Source: CAZMGT01 sp964565895 (GTDB lineage Bacteria > Armatimonadota > Zipacnadia > UBA1398 > CAZMGT01). From it: a stretch of 50,017 nt of DNA. Every line of letters begins with the position of its first letter. Within the stretch, counting starts at the first letter, position 1. The stretch covers positions 1-50,017 of the forward strand of contig CAZMGT010000026.1 in assembly GCA_964565895.1 (NCBI GenBank), written 5' to 3'. Positions 42,103 through 50,017 of the stretch are shown here, in pieces. Under the pieces are notes generated by a model. The model was not told the origin of the DNA. It made no database searches and saw only the letters and a list, made by a program, of their open reading frames with translations. The position numbers were made by a program, and so were the translations under genes.

Positions 42103-43527
42103 CTACCCTCCCCGTGCGCCGGCCTGGCGGAGGTACGTCCGGCCCTCGACGCAGGCGTACTCCGCCCAGGCGAGATAGCGCCGGCCTGCCACTTCGGCCA
42201 CGGCCTCCTCGCGCCGCACCTCCCAGGGAACCTCCCCCGGCTCCGGCCCCTCGACCAACGCCTCGGCGATCACCCGCCCCTCCATGCTCCGCGGAGGCTT
42301 AATGCCCATCACCCAAAGCGCGGTGGGGGCAATGTCGATGATCCCCACGGGCACCTCGCTGCGCACGTTCTTGCGGAAGCTTTTGCCCCAGGCGACGAGC
42401 ACGTTGCGAATGTCGCGCAGGGCGCTCGTTCCGTGGCGCGCGCGGCCCGCGCCGCGCGCCGTCCCGGCCACGCCGAAGTCGTTGGCGGACTCGTCCCACG
42501 CTGCGGAGTAGACGACGCTCGGCGCCCGCGCGTGGTCGGGGAACAGCCGGCGGCGGTCGAGCGTTCCCTGCACCGCACCCCCCGGCGTCCAGATCGCCCC
42601 CACGCCCTCCAGCGACTGCAGCCGAGCGACGACCGCGCGCAGCAGCTCCTCGTCGCCCTCCGGGAGAAAGATCCCGCTAGAGCTGACGACGATATCCTCC
42701 GCGCCGGGGCCGAGGGCGGGGTCGGCCAGCGCCTGCTCTACGCCCACTTGGCCGGCAACGGTGGAAAAACCGTGGTCCGAGCCCACGATAATGTCCGTTT
42801 TTTCGAGCAGGCCGTGGGTCTCCAACGCGTCGAGCACGCTCTTTAGGTGCTCGTCGTTAGCGCGGATGGAGGCCATGGCCTGGGGCGCGCCCAAGCCCGC
42901 GCGGTGCTGGGCGTCGTCAGGGGTGGTGAGCCAGAGAATAGCCAGCTCCGGCTCGACTTCGGGCAGCACGTGCTGGACAAACGCCTCGACGACGAAGCGG
43001 TTGCGCTCCTCCGCGGGCGCCTGCGGAGCAACGCGGCCAAAGCGCTCGTAGATATACTCTTCGAGCGCCGCGGGCTGGCAAAAGCCGGGGTGGATGATAA
43101 TGCTGTCGCGCGCGTAGTTGCAAAGCAGGGCCGTGCCCTCCGAGCCCGAGGCCGCCGAAGCCGCGGTTAGCCCCAGGTCCTGCACCACCTCGCTGATCGT
43201 GGGCACGTCAAGCGCCCGGCCGCCGGAGAGCTTGGCCAGGCGCTCTAGCGTGGCGCGTTCGGCAGTGCTCACCGTGCCCCGGGGCTTGATTTGGGGGACG
43301 TAAAGCTCGTTGCCCACTACGCCGTGCACCCCGGGCCGCGCGCCGGTGGCCAGGCAGGCGGCGTTAACCCTGGTGTCTGTGGGAAAGCACGAGTGGCTAT
43401 TTTCAAACCACACCCCGCGGCGGGCGAGATCCACGAGGGTGGGCGTTGTCTGCTCGCTCACCATGTCCGGCCGCAGGCCGTCCCAGATCATGATCAGCAC
43501 ACGACGGCCAGGCGGGGGAGGAAGCAC
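42103..43527 (-). CDS. Alkaline-phosphatase superfamily phosphodiesterase (NPP-like)
   Basis: The 474-residue protein has the metal and nucleophile motifs of type I phosphodiesterase/nucleotide pyrophosphatases: LIMIWDGLRPDM with a metal Asp, FPTDTRVNAACLATGARPG with the likely nucleophile Thr, LTTPDDAQHRAG, and VGSDHGFSTV. No signal peptide is evident with this start, so it may be cytoplasmic; longer forms do not add one. I chose GTG 43527, with AGGTG eight bases upstream, over GTG 43545, which has no ribosome site. It lies 9 bases before the PfkB gene and so leads the kinase-phosphatase-symporter operon. It may release phosphate or sugar phosphates from nucleotide sugars. Confidence 0.86.
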   Translation of the reverse strand: MLPPPPGRRVLIMIWDGLRPDMVSEQTTPTLVDLARRGVWFENSHSCFPTDTRVNAACLATGARPGVHGVVGNELYVPQIKPRGTVSTAERATLERLAKLSGGRALDVPTISEVVQDLGLTAASAASGSEGTALLCNYARDSIIIHPGFCQPAALEEYIYERFGRVAPQAPAEERNRFVVEAFVQHVLPEVEPELAILWLTTPDDAQHRAGLGAPQAMASIRANDEHLKSVLDALETHGLLEKTDIIVGSDHGFSTVAGQVGVEQALADPALGPGAEDIVVSSSGIFLPEGDEELLRAVVARLQSLEGVGAIWTPGGAVQGTLDRRRLFPDHARAPSVVYSAAWDESANDFGVAGTARGAGRARHGTSALRDIRNVLVAWGKSFRKNVRSEVPVGIIDIAPTALWVMGIKPPRSMEGRVIAEALVEGPEPGEVPWEVRREEAVAEVAGRRYLAWAEYACVEGRTYLRQAGARGG

Positions 43528-43591
43528 GATCGCTGCACCTCGCACGGAAAAATGCCAACAAGCGATCTTTTACCACCAGGGGGACAATTCC

Positions 43592-43614
43592 TTCGCGAGT
43601 TGCGCGCTCGCGAA
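43592..43614. terminator. Hairpin between nrdJ and the phosphodiesterase gene
   Basis: TTCGCGAG and CTCGCGAA form a perfect 8-bp stem with loop TTGCGCG, 33 bases after the nrdJ stop. No U-tract follows on the minus strand, so it may be an RNA-processing or weak termination site. Confidence 0.4.
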
Positions 43615-43646
43615 CGTGCTGCGCGGCGGGCAGGATAGGCGCGGGG

Positions 43647-45584
43647 CTAGGCGCACTCGGAGAAACCGCACCGGCGGCAGACGAGGCACCCGCCCTCTGG
43701 GGTAAGCTCGCCGCCGCAGTCGGGGCACTCCGTGGGCATGGGCACGGGCGAGGGGGAGATCTCTTCCTCCTCCGCGCTACTGCTCCGCGGGGCCTCGCCC
43801 ACGCGGCTCATTACCTGCAGGGCGCGCTCTACCTTGCGGCGCAGCTCGGGCGCCGCGTCTTCGCTTCCCGCAGAGAGCACCTGCCCCGAGCGCGACTGGT
43901 CGCGGTATACCGTTACCCCCTTGCACCCCAGGCGATAGGCGAGGAGGAACACCTCGCGCACCTGCTCCGGGGTGGCCTGGGCGGGGAAGTTAACTGTTTT
44001 GGACACGGCGTTGTCCGTGTGCTTTTGAAAAGCGGCCTGCATACGGACATGCCACACAGGCTCCACCTCATACGCGGAAACGAACAGCCGGCGGACGTCC
44101 TCGGGGATCTCCTCGATTTCGCCCACGCGGCCGGTTTTGGCGATCTTGGCCATTAGCTCTTCGGAGTAAAAGCCGCGCTCGCGGGCGATTTTCTCAAACA
44201 GCGGGTTAACTTCAACAAGCCGCGTGCCGTCGAGGACGTGGCGCGTATAGGCCACGGCGAACAGGGGCTCGATGCCGCTGGAGCAGCCGGCGATGATGCT
44301 GATCGTCCCCGTGGGGGCGATGGTTGTTAGCGTGGCGTTGCGCAGGGGCGGGTCGCCGCGCTCGGCGTAAACGGAGATGTGAAAGTTGGGGAACGGGCCG
44401 CGCACTTGGGCGAGGTGCTCCGAGGCGCGGCGGGCCTCGCTGTGGATGAACGCCATAAGCTGCTCGCCCAGCTCCACGGCGCGCGCGCTGTTGTAGGGAA
44501 TTCCTAGGAGAATGAGCATGTCCGCCCAGCCCATTAACCCAAGGCCGATCTTGCGGTTCGCGCGCGTCATGTCGGCGATCGCCGGCAGGGGGAAGTCGTT
44601 CATGTCGATTACGTTGTCCAAAAAGTGCACGGCAAGGTGGACCATTTCGCGCAGGCCGTCCCAGTCGATCTCCCCGTTGCGCACATAGCGCTGGAGGTTG
44701 ATCGAGCCCAAGTTGCACGACTCATAGGGGAGCAGGGGCTGCTCGCCGCAAGGGTTGGTGGACTCGATCTCCCCCAGGCAGGGCGTGGGATTGTCGCGGT
44801 TGATGCGGTCGAGGAACATAATCCCCGGCTCGCCCGTGCGCCACGCGGCGTCGACGATGCGGTCGAACACCTCGCGCGCGGAAAGCTCGGCCACCCGCTC
44901 GTTGTTCCGGGGGTTAATCGTCCAATACGTTTCGTCGCGCTCCACGGCGCGCATGAACTCATCGGTAAGCGCCACGGAGATGTTAAAGTTGGTTAGCGCG
45001 GTGGTGTCCTCTTTGCAGGTAATGAACTCGAGGATGTCGGGGTGGTCTACGCGGAGGACGGCCATGTTCGCCCCGCGGCGCGTGCCCCCTTGCTTGATCG
45101 CCTCCGTGGCCGCGTTAAACACCTGCATAAACGAAATGGGCCCGCTGGAGACGCCCTGGGTAGAGCGGACAATGTCGTTTTTGGGGCGCAGGCGAGAGAA
45201 GGAAAAGCCCGTCCCCCCGCCGCTTTTGTGAATTAGGGCGGTATTCTTGATGGCCTCGAAAATGCTCTCCATGCTGTCCTCGATGGGCAGGACGAAGCAC
45301 GCGGCAAGCTGCTGTAGCTCGCGCCCGGCGTTCATGAGCGTGGGCGAATTGGGCAGAAAGCGCAGCTCGGCCATGGCGCGGAAAAACGCCTCGGCAGTGG
45401 CGCTGGCGTCGGCCCCGGGCTCGTAGCGCAAGTCGGCCAAGGCGATATTCTCGGCGACGCGGCGAAACATCTCCTCCGGCGTCTCTATCGGTGTGCCGTC
45501 CTCGTCGCGCTTTAGATACCGCCGGCGGAGGACAGTGAGGGCGTTGTCGCTGAGCTCCACGCCAGGCATAAGCTGGTAGCCCAT
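43647..45584 (-). CDS. nrdJ: Class II (B12-dependent) ribonucleotide reductase
   Basis: The 645-residue NrdJ makes deoxynucleotides using adenosylcobalamin, without oxygen. Catalytic residues are Asn277, Cys279 and Glu281 (NPCGE); the redox pair is Cys96 (AACFVLP) and Cys290 (YESCNLGSINL). Other signatures include KSGGGTGFSFSRLRP, QGGTRRGANMAVL and GCKGVTVYRDQSRSGQVL. The C-terminus is a zinc ribbon (CPDCGG and CRRCGF) with a tail cysteine, Cys644, that probably re-reduces the active site. No ATP cone is present. Paired NrdR boxes stand upstream at 45673-45720, so repression by NrdR is expected. ATG 45584 fits the family start. Confidence 0.96.
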   Translation of the reverse strand: MGYQLMPGVELSDNALTVLRRRYLKRDEDGTPIETPEEMFRRVAENIALADLRYEPGADASATAEAFFRAMAELRFLPNSPTLMNAGRELQQLAACFVLPIEDSMESIFEAIKNTALIHKSGGGTGFSFSRLRPKNDIVRSTQGVSSGPISFMQVFNAATEAIKQGGTRRGANMAVLRVDHPDILEFITCKEDTTALTNFNISVALTDEFMRAVERDETYWTINPRNNERVAELSAREVFDRIVDAAWRTGEPGIMFLDRINRDNPTPCLGEIESTNPCGEQPLLPYESCNLGSINLQRYVRNGEIDWDGLREMVHLAVHFLDNVIDMNDFPLPAIADMTRANRKIGLGLMGWADMLILLGIPYNSARAVELGEQLMAFIHSEARRASEHLAQVRGPFPNFHISVYAERGDPPLRNATLTTIAPTGTISIIAGCSSGIEPLFAVAYTRHVLDGTRLVEVNPLFEKIARERGFYSEELMAKIAKTGRVGEIEEIPEDVRRLFVSAYEVEPVWHVRMQAAFQKHTDNAVSKTVNFPAQATPEQVREVFLLAYRLGCKGVTVYRDQSRSGQVLSAGSEDAAPELRRKVERALQVMSRVGEAPRSSSAEEEEISPSPVPMPTECPDCGGELTPEGGCLVCRRCGFSECA

Positions 45585-45918
45585 CGCTGCTCAGTCCGGA
45601 GCAGGCGAGATGCAAGCGCCGCGAAGCGGCCGAGGGCGCAGGCTAGGAGAAGCGCGAAACTCTCCCGCCCGCCCTCTAAGTATAGTATCTTTCGCCTGCG
45701 TCATGTCCCACATATTGTATTTTTGCCGCTGCTTTCCCCCATCCTGTGTTCACAGCCCGGCCTATTTTCCCTTTTTACTTTGCCCGCGCCTGCTGAAGGC
45801 TGGCCGCGCGCTGGCCGGCAAAGATGTTGCTTGGGCAAAGGGGATGAGCCGGCTGCTGTTGAACATAGCTCATCGGCCGCGGGGACGTTTCTCCCGCGAG
45901 CAAGGGAGGAATGCACCG
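45585..45918. other. Divergent intergenic region between nrdJ and the FG-GAP gene
   Basis: The 334 bases hold the NrdR boxes near the nrdJ side (own entry). The plus half (45725-45918) is C/T-rich at first and contains the ribosome site of the FG-GAP gene; I see no convincing plus-strand promoter. An in-frame extension of the FG-GAP gene up to 45610 exists but precedes the signal peptide and is not used. No RNA gene or B12 riboswitch was recognised. Confidence 0.55.
45673..45720 (-). promoter_or_regulatory. Pair of NrdR boxes upstream of nrdJ
   Basis: Read on the minus strand, ATACTATACTTAGAGG (45688-45673) matches 12 of 16, and ATACAATATGTGGGAC (45720-45705) matches 10 of 16, of the known NrdR box acaCwAtATaTwGwgt. 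Their centres are 32 bases apart, the three-helical-turn spacing known for NrdR box pairs. TATACT inside the proximal box could also be the -10 element, so bound NrdR would block the polymerase. Confidence 0.68.
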
Positions 45919-47115
45919 GTGCACCTTAGGCGATCGCTTGCGGGCGCCTTTTTCGCGCTGATTGCGCTGTGCCTCTCCCAAGGCTGGGCGCAGGAGTATA
46001 AGTGGAAGTGCGTCGAGCTAGACACCGTGCGCGACGAGTCGTGTCTCGTCTTCGACGTAAATAAGGACGGCAAGCTAGACATCGTCTCCGGCAGATACTG
46101 GTATGAGGGGCCGACGTGGGAGCGGCATTTTTTGCGGCCGGTGGCCGTGCAGGGCGAGTACGTTAACGCCAGCGGCGACATGGCGTTAGACGTCAACGGC
46201 GACGGCTATGTGGACATTATCTCCGTGGGCTGGTTTATCGACGACATTACCTGGGCGGAGAACCCCAAGGGCCAGCCCGTGCCCTGGAAGGTGCACCTTA
46301 TTATGAAGCGCAAGGGGTTTACGGAAACGCTGCTTGCCGCCCAGGTGGACGGTAAGGGGCCTGTGGACGTGCTCATTAACTACACCGAGCCGCCCATCCG
46401 GTGGATCGAGGTCGTCCCCGGGCCAAACCCGAAGTTCATCGAGCACACCGTGGGCAAGCAGGGTGCGGCCCACGGCATTGGCTTCGGCGACATCGACGGC
46501 GACGGCAAGGGCGACATCGTCACCCCCGACGGCTGGTGGCGGGCCATTGACCCCGCCAACGACCGCTGGGAGTGGCACCCGGAGTTTAAGCTGGGCCACG
46601 CGAGCATCCCCATTCTCGTGCACGACGTCAACGGCGATGGGCGCAACGACCTCATCTGGGGCATGGCCCACGACTACGGGGTGTTTTGGCTGGAGCAGCA
46701 GGCAGCGCCCGGCGGAGGGCGGCGCTGGGTTAAACACGAGATCGATCCCACGTTCTCCCAAGCGCACACCCTCACCCTGGCGGACATCAACAAAGACGGC
46801 GTGGTGGACTTCGTCACGGGCAAGCGCTGGCGCGGGCACGCGGGAAATGACCCCGGGGCGTATGAGCCGCTGTGTATCTATTGGTATAGCTTCGACCGCG
46901 CCAAGGGGAGGTGGACGCGACACAAGATTAGCTTCGGCGAGCTCGCCGGCGTGGGCATGCAGCTTCCCGTGGTGGACATTGACGGCGATGGCGACCTGGA
47001 CGTCGTCTGCCCGGGGAAGACGGGGTTGCATTTGCTGATTAACGAAGGGCCAAAACCGCCGCCCAAGCAGCGGCCAAAGCGGGGCCCCAAGCGCCCCGGC
47101 CAGCCGACAAAATAG
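45919..47115 (+). CDS. Exported FG-GAP/VCBS repeat protein
   Basis: The 398-residue protein has a Sec signal (SLAGAFFALIALCLSQGWAQ) and six calcium-loop repeats of the FG-GAP type: DVNKDGKLDIVSG, DVNGDGYVDIISVG, DIDGDGKGDIVTPDG, DVNGDGRNDLIWG, DINKDGVVDFVTG and DIDGDGDLDVVCPG. These make a seven-bladed or similar beta-propeller stabilised by calcium. The end is a basic, proline-rich tail (PKPPPKQRPKRGPKRPGQ). GTG 45919 has GGGAGG about ten bases upstream and starts right before the signal peptide. Such proteins often bind surface glycans; no enzymatic residues are seen. It precedes a Tat oxidoreductase gene by 74 bases. Confidence 0.88.
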   Translation: MHLRRSLAGAFFALIALCLSQGWAQEYKWKCVELDTVRDESCLVFDVNKDGKLDIVSGRYWYEGPTWERHFLRPVAVQGEYVNASGDMALDVNGDGYVDIISVGWFIDDITWAENPKGQPVPWKVHLIMKRKGFTETLLAAQVDGKGPVDVLINYTEPPIRWIEVVPGPNPKFIEHTVGKQGAAHGIGFGDIDGDGKGDIVTPDGWWRAIDPANDRWEWHPEFKLGHASIPILVHDVNGDGRNDLIWGMAHDYGVFWLEQQAAPGGGRRWVKHEIDPTFSQAHTLTLADINKDGVVDFVTGKRWRGHAGNDPGAYEPLCIYWYSFDRAKGRWTRHKISFGELAGVGMQLPVVDIDGDGDLDVVCPGKTGLHLLINEGPKPPPKQRPKRGPKRPGQPTK

Positions 47116-47189
47116 CGCTGTTTTTGCCACAGCTTATGTGCGGCGGTGTCGGATACTAGGCCAGTTTTACGGGACAGGAGGGAGACGCT

Positions 47190-48497
47190 GTGCAGAGCAA
47201 GGAGAGCATTAGCCGCAGGGAATTTCTCAGCCGAAGCGCCAAGGCTGTCGCTGGCGTAGGCGTGAGCATGTTCGTTTCCCAAAGCGCGTTTGGCGCCAAC
47301 GAGAAGGTGCACGTCGGCCTTGTTGGCGTGGGCATTCGCGGGTCATACCTGTTGCGCCACCTGCTCAATATGGACGACGTGCAGGTGGTGGCCATTGCCG
47401 ACATCTACGAGGGTTGGCTGCAGCGCGGGGTGGAGATGACCAAGCGCAAGAACCCCAATGTCAAGGGCTACGATCACTATCGCAAACTAATCGCTGACAA
47501 GGACGTGCAAGCGGTAGTTATCGCTACACCAGAGCACACGCACGCGCGCATGTTCATCGATGCCGCAAACGCGGGCAAGGACGTGTTTGTGGAAAAGCCC
47601 ATGTGTCACACCCTCGAGGAAGCGCAGGCGATGGTCGAGGCCGCGCGGCGCAACAATATCGTGAGCCAAGTGGGCACGCAGCGCCGGAGCTGCGACGTCT
47701 ACATGAAGGCGCGGGAGATCGTGCAGTCCGGCCAGATCGGCCAGATTACGCTTGTGCGCGCGTTTTGGTATCGCAACAGCCGCGACGACCGGCCGCAGTG
47801 GCGCTATCCCATCCCCGAAGGGGCGTCGGAGAAGAACATTAAGTGGCACGAGTTTCTCATGGGCGCGCCTTATCGGCCGTTCGACCTGCACCGCTACTTC
47901 CAGTGGCGCTGCTACTGGGACTACTCGCGGGGGATTGCCACGGACCTGATGGTGCACCAGGTAGACGCGGTGAACATGATCATGGGGAGCAAGTTCCCCA
48001 AGGCTGCGGTGGGCATGGGGAGCATCGTGCGCTTCCACGAGTTCGGCCGCGAAACCCCCGACGTGTGGAACTGCATTATGGAGTTCCCCGAGGGGTTCTA
48101 CCTCAACTACAGCTCGACGTTCAGCAACGAGCACTATGGCTACGGCGAGCAGTTCCTCGGGCAGAGCGGGACGATCGAGTTCGTGGGCGACAACATGTTC
48201 CGCCTCTACCCCGAACGCGCGGGGATGAAGAAGGTGCCCGAGATGGAGGTGCGCTCGGAGGACCCCTACCCCGCGCCGCGGATGCACCTGCAGAACTTCA
48301 TCGACTGCGTGCGCACGCGCAAGCGCACGAACTGCCCCGTGGACGAGGGACAGTATGCGATCACCGCGGCGCTGATGGCCGTAAAGGCGTTTAACGAAAA
48401 GCGCACGGTATTTTGGGAGGACATTGCCGGGGCGCGGAAGCTGAAAGAGGTGTTCCACGGGGAGCACAAGGGCTACGGCGGCCGCTGGGCGGAGTAG
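47190..48497 (+). CDS. Tat-exported Gfo/Idh/MocA oxidoreductase (fourth copy)
   Basis: The 435-residue enzyme has a Tat signal (SISRREFLSRSAKAVAG), the cofactor motif HVGLVGVGIRG and the family motif FVEKPMCHT. The segment RYFQWRCYWDYSRGIATDLMVH is like that of the enzyme at 16100 (RFFQWRLYWDYAGG) and unlike the tandem pair, so it belongs to the same subgroup. GTG 47190 follows AGGAGGG at nine bases. It lies 74 bases after the FG-GAP gene and 93 bases before the transporter gene, with a perfect hairpin in that second gap. The sugar acted on is unknown. Confidence 0.93.
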   Translation: MQSKESISRREFLSRSAKAVAGVGVSMFVSQSAFGANEKVHVGLVGVGIRGSYLLRHLLNMDDVQVVAIADIYEGWLQRGVEMTKRKNPNVKGYDHYRKLIADKDVQAVVIATPEHTHARMFIDAANAGKDVFVEKPMCHTLEEAQAMVEAARRNNIVSQVGTQRRSCDVYMKAREIVQSGQIGQITLVRAFWYRNSRDDRPQWRYPIPEGASEKNIKWHEFLMGAPYRPFDLHRYFQWRCYWDYSRGIATDLMVHQVDAVNMIMGSKFPKAAVGMGSIVRFHEFGRETPDVWNCIMEFPEGFYLNYSSTFSNEHYGYGEQFLGQSGTIEFVGDNMFRLYPERAGMKKVPEMEVRSEDPYPAPRMHLQNFIDCVRTRKRTNCPVDEGQYAITAALMAVKAFNEKRTVFWEDIAGARKLKEVFHGEHKGYGGRWAE

Positions 48498-48538
48498 GCC
48501 GCTGCGCGGGGCGCGCGCCCGGCGGCGGGACATTTTGG

Positions 48539-48568
48539 GCCGGCCGGAGGGCGCCTTCTCCGGCCGGC
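48539..48568. other. Perfect 11-bp inverted repeat before the Nramp-like gene
   Basis: GCCGGCCGGAG and CTCCGGCCGGC pair perfectly around an 8-base loop. There is no U-tract. It lies between the oxidoreductase stop and the transporter's ribosome site (GGAGG at 48576-48580), so it could end or modulate transcription, or control the transporter's leader. Confidence 0.5.
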
Positions 48569-48590
48569 TCTATTTGGAGGGTTGCCGGCC

Positions 48591-50017
48591 ATGGCCAACT
48601 CGCACTCGGAAAACGAGGGAGCAAAGCAGCCCGAGCTCATCCGCGGCCTGCCCATGGTCGCCAAGTGGGACCCCGAGGCCCTGGAGCAGGAGAAGGCCGA
48701 GCTGCGCGCGCTGGAGGGCAAGCCCCTGCTCGAACGCTGGAAGGGCTACTGGGCGCGCGTCGGCCCGGGCTGGCTGCAGAGCGCCCTGACCCTCGGCGGG
48801 GGGAGCGCCGCGTCGTCGCTGTTCGCGGGCTACCTTCTCGGCTACAAGCTTCTTTGGGTTCAGCCCGTGGCCATGTTCCTCGGGGTAGTCGTCATGGCGG
48901 CGATCGCCTACCAGACGCTGGCCACGGGTGCGCGGCCGTTCGACGCCATGCGCAAGTTCGTCCACCCCTCGGTGGCCTGGGCCTGGGCGCTGGCCTCGCT
49001 CCTGGCCACCGTTATCTGGCACTTCCCGCAGTATTCCCTCGCCGGCGCTGTTGTCCAGGACATGATTAAAGCGGCCACCGACGAGCGCATCGTCGTCTCG
49101 CCGTTTGCCGTGGGCATCGTCGTGCTTATCGTGGCCACCTGGATTACCTGGAACTACGGCAAAAGCACGCGCGGCATTCGCATTTACGAGCGGCTGCTGA
49201 AGTATATGGTCTGGGGGATCGTCGTCGCGCTCGGTGTGGTTGTCGTCGTGCGCACGGTGCAGGGGTTTGTGAACTGGAAAGAGGTTATCCTGGGCTACAT
49301 TAGCTTTCACATTCCGCGCGACCCACGCGGGGTTTCGGTAATGGTTGGGGCGTTTGGCGCGGCGATTGGGATCAACATGACGTTTTTGTATCCCTATACG
49401 CTGCTTGCACGGGGGTGGAGCCGCGAGCACCAGGGGATGGCGCGGTTTGGCCTGGGCATAGGGATGTTTTTGCCGTTTGTATTCGCCACGTCGCTGATGG
49501 TCATTGCCGCGGCGAGCACGCTGCATGGGCAGCCGGAGCTCGCCCCGAGCGGGACGAAGCTTTCGCCGGTAGAGGCGGCGCAGGTGCTCGGGATGACCAT
49601 GGGGCCGCTGCTCGGGCGGTTTATCTTCGGCCTAGGCGTTTTGGGCATGGCCCTAAGCACGATCACCCTGCACATGCTGGTCAGCGCGTTTTTGGTGTGC
49701 GAGATCTTTAAGCTCGAGCCAGAGGGCTGGACCTATCGTCTGGCCTCGCTCGTGCCCGCGATCGGCGTGCTGGGGACCGTGTATTGGTCGAAGGTTCCCG
49801 TGTGGCTGCCCGTGAGCACGTCGGCGATTTGCGCGCTGCTTTTGCCCATTTCCTACGTCGCGTTTTGGGTGTTGCACAATCGCCGGGCATACCTCGGCGA
49901 GGCCACGCCCAGCGGGCGCTCCGCCCTGCTGTGGAACGTTGGGCTGTTTTTGGCCACGCTTGCCGCTACGGCAAGCGCCGTGCACTTCTTCCGCACCGTC
50001 GTCTTGCCCAAGATCGT
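48591..50017 (+). CDS. Nramp-related transporter lacking the metal motifs, 3' end missing
   Basis: The open frame covers at least 475 residues and runs off the window. After a soluble N-terminal 50 residues come about eleven membrane helices. Helix 1 (GPGWLQSALTLGGGSAASSL) aligns without gaps to the Nramp motif GPAF...DPGN, but DPGN is GGGS here. Helix 6 (GAAIGINMTFLYPY) replaces MPH with GIN. So the residues that coordinate transition metals in Nramp are all changed. It may carry another ion, as the magnesium-transporting Nramp relatives do, or an organic solute. GGAGG lies about ten bases before ATG 48591. It is the likely second gene of the plus-strand operon. Confidence 0.85.
   Translation, partial: MANSHSENEGAKQPELIRGLPMVAKWDPEALEQEKAELRALEGKPLLERWKGYWARVGPGWLQSALTLGGGSAASSLFAGYLLGYKLLWVQPVAMFLGVVVMAAIAYQTLATGARPFDAMRKFVHPSVAWAWALASLLATVIWHFPQYSLAGAVVQDMIKAATDERIVVSPFAVGIVVLIVATWITWNYGKSTRGIRIYERLLKYMVWGIVVALGVVVVVRTVQGFVNWKEVILGYISFHIPRDPRGVSVMVGAFGAAIGINMTFLYPYTLLARGWSREHQGMARFGLGIGMFLPFVFATSLMVIAAASTLHGQPELAPSGTKLSPVEAAQVLGMTMGPLLGRFIFGLGVLGMALSTITLHMLVSAFLVCEIFKLEPEGWTYRLASLVPAIGVLGTVYWSKVPVWLPVSTSAICALLLPISYVAFWVLHNRRAYLGEATPSGRSALLWNVGLFLATLAATASAVHFFRTVVLPKI

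Noticed and set aside
41578..42846. A 422-codon plus-strand open frame over the kinase and phosphodiesterase genes
   Set aside because: Both minus-strand genes carry complete catalytic motifs; the plus frame is a shadow.
45585..45720. Cobalamin riboswitch before nrdJ
   Set aside because: I considered it because the enzyme uses B12, but the leader is short and no B12-box-like conserved core could be found; NrdR boxes explain the region better.

Overview
The window is a gene-dense, GC-rich bacterial chromosome segment with 37 protein-coding genes (36 on firm evidence, plus a partial gene at each edge counted among them), no rRNA or tRNA, no CRISPR array and no insertion sequence that I can see. 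One 10-base run of N (21060-21069) shows it is a scaffold from an assembly, probably metagenomic. The mix of an H-X9-DG type II pseudopilin, many Tat-exported Gfo/Idh/MocA oxidoreductases, an exported sulfatase, a ThuA protein, parallel beta-helix proteins, c-di-AMP hydrolase PgpH next to PhoH/YbeY/DgkA, and a B12-dependent ribonucleotide reductase fits a free-living heterotroph of the Armatimonadota or a Planctomycetota-like group. Armatimonadota is my first guess, from gene content only; no marker gene in the window proves it.

Layout. 1-4.6 kb (minus): alcohol dehydrogenase, LemA, then a large exported protein running off the left edge. 4.7-9.2 kb (plus): an operon of Tat/lipoprotein DUF362, a membrane polyferredoxin (NapH-like fused to NapG-like), an AsnC/Lrp regulator and an aminotransferase. 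9.2-11.4 kb: an MFS transporter (minus) and a pseudopilin (plus) with a textbook terminator. 11.5-15.9 kb (minus): the housekeeping operon phoH-pgpH-ybeY-dgkA with a recognisable promoter. 16.1-31.9 kb: a carbohydrate-processing island whose products are nearly all exported: three Gfo/Idh/MocA enzymes (two are tandem near-copies), a beta-propeller plus PHP/DUF3604 protein, a Tat-exported fucose-isomerase-like protein, two tandem beta-helix proteins, a sulfatase, a ThuA protein and a TIM-barrel glycosidase-like protein. 31.9-34.7 kb (minus): TauE/SafE permease, Rrf2 regulator, Fe-S protein and cupin, a probable redox or sulfur stress module. 34.8-37.9 kb (plus): an ECF/CbiO-type ATPase, then a TPR membrane protein coupled to a receiver-kinase. 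37.9-45.6 kb (minus): class II ribonucleotide reductase nrdJ with paired NrdR boxes, then a phosphodiesterase, a PfkB sugar kinase carrying an inserted ferredoxin domain, a HAD phosphatase, a GPH-type sugar symporter and a C39-like peptidase. 45.9-50.0 kb (plus): an FG-GAP protein, a fourth Tat Gfo/Idh/MocA enzyme and an Nramp-related transporter cut by the right edge.

How the genes fit together. The island and the flanking transporters suggest extracytoplasmic breakdown and oxidation of modified, probably sulfated, sugars, followed by uptake and phosphorylation. The most unusual single item is the PfkB kinase at 40864-42093: a two-motif ferredoxin sits in the middle of the kinase fold, and it is translationally coupled to a HAD phosphatase and a sugar symporter. 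That suggests a redox-gated sugar kinase. Other oddities are a DgkA-PAP2 fusion with no ordinary start codon in the right place, a response-regulator domain without its phosphoacceptor aspartate, a YbeY with an altered third metal ligand, and an Nramp relative in which the DPGN and MPH metal motifs are replaced.
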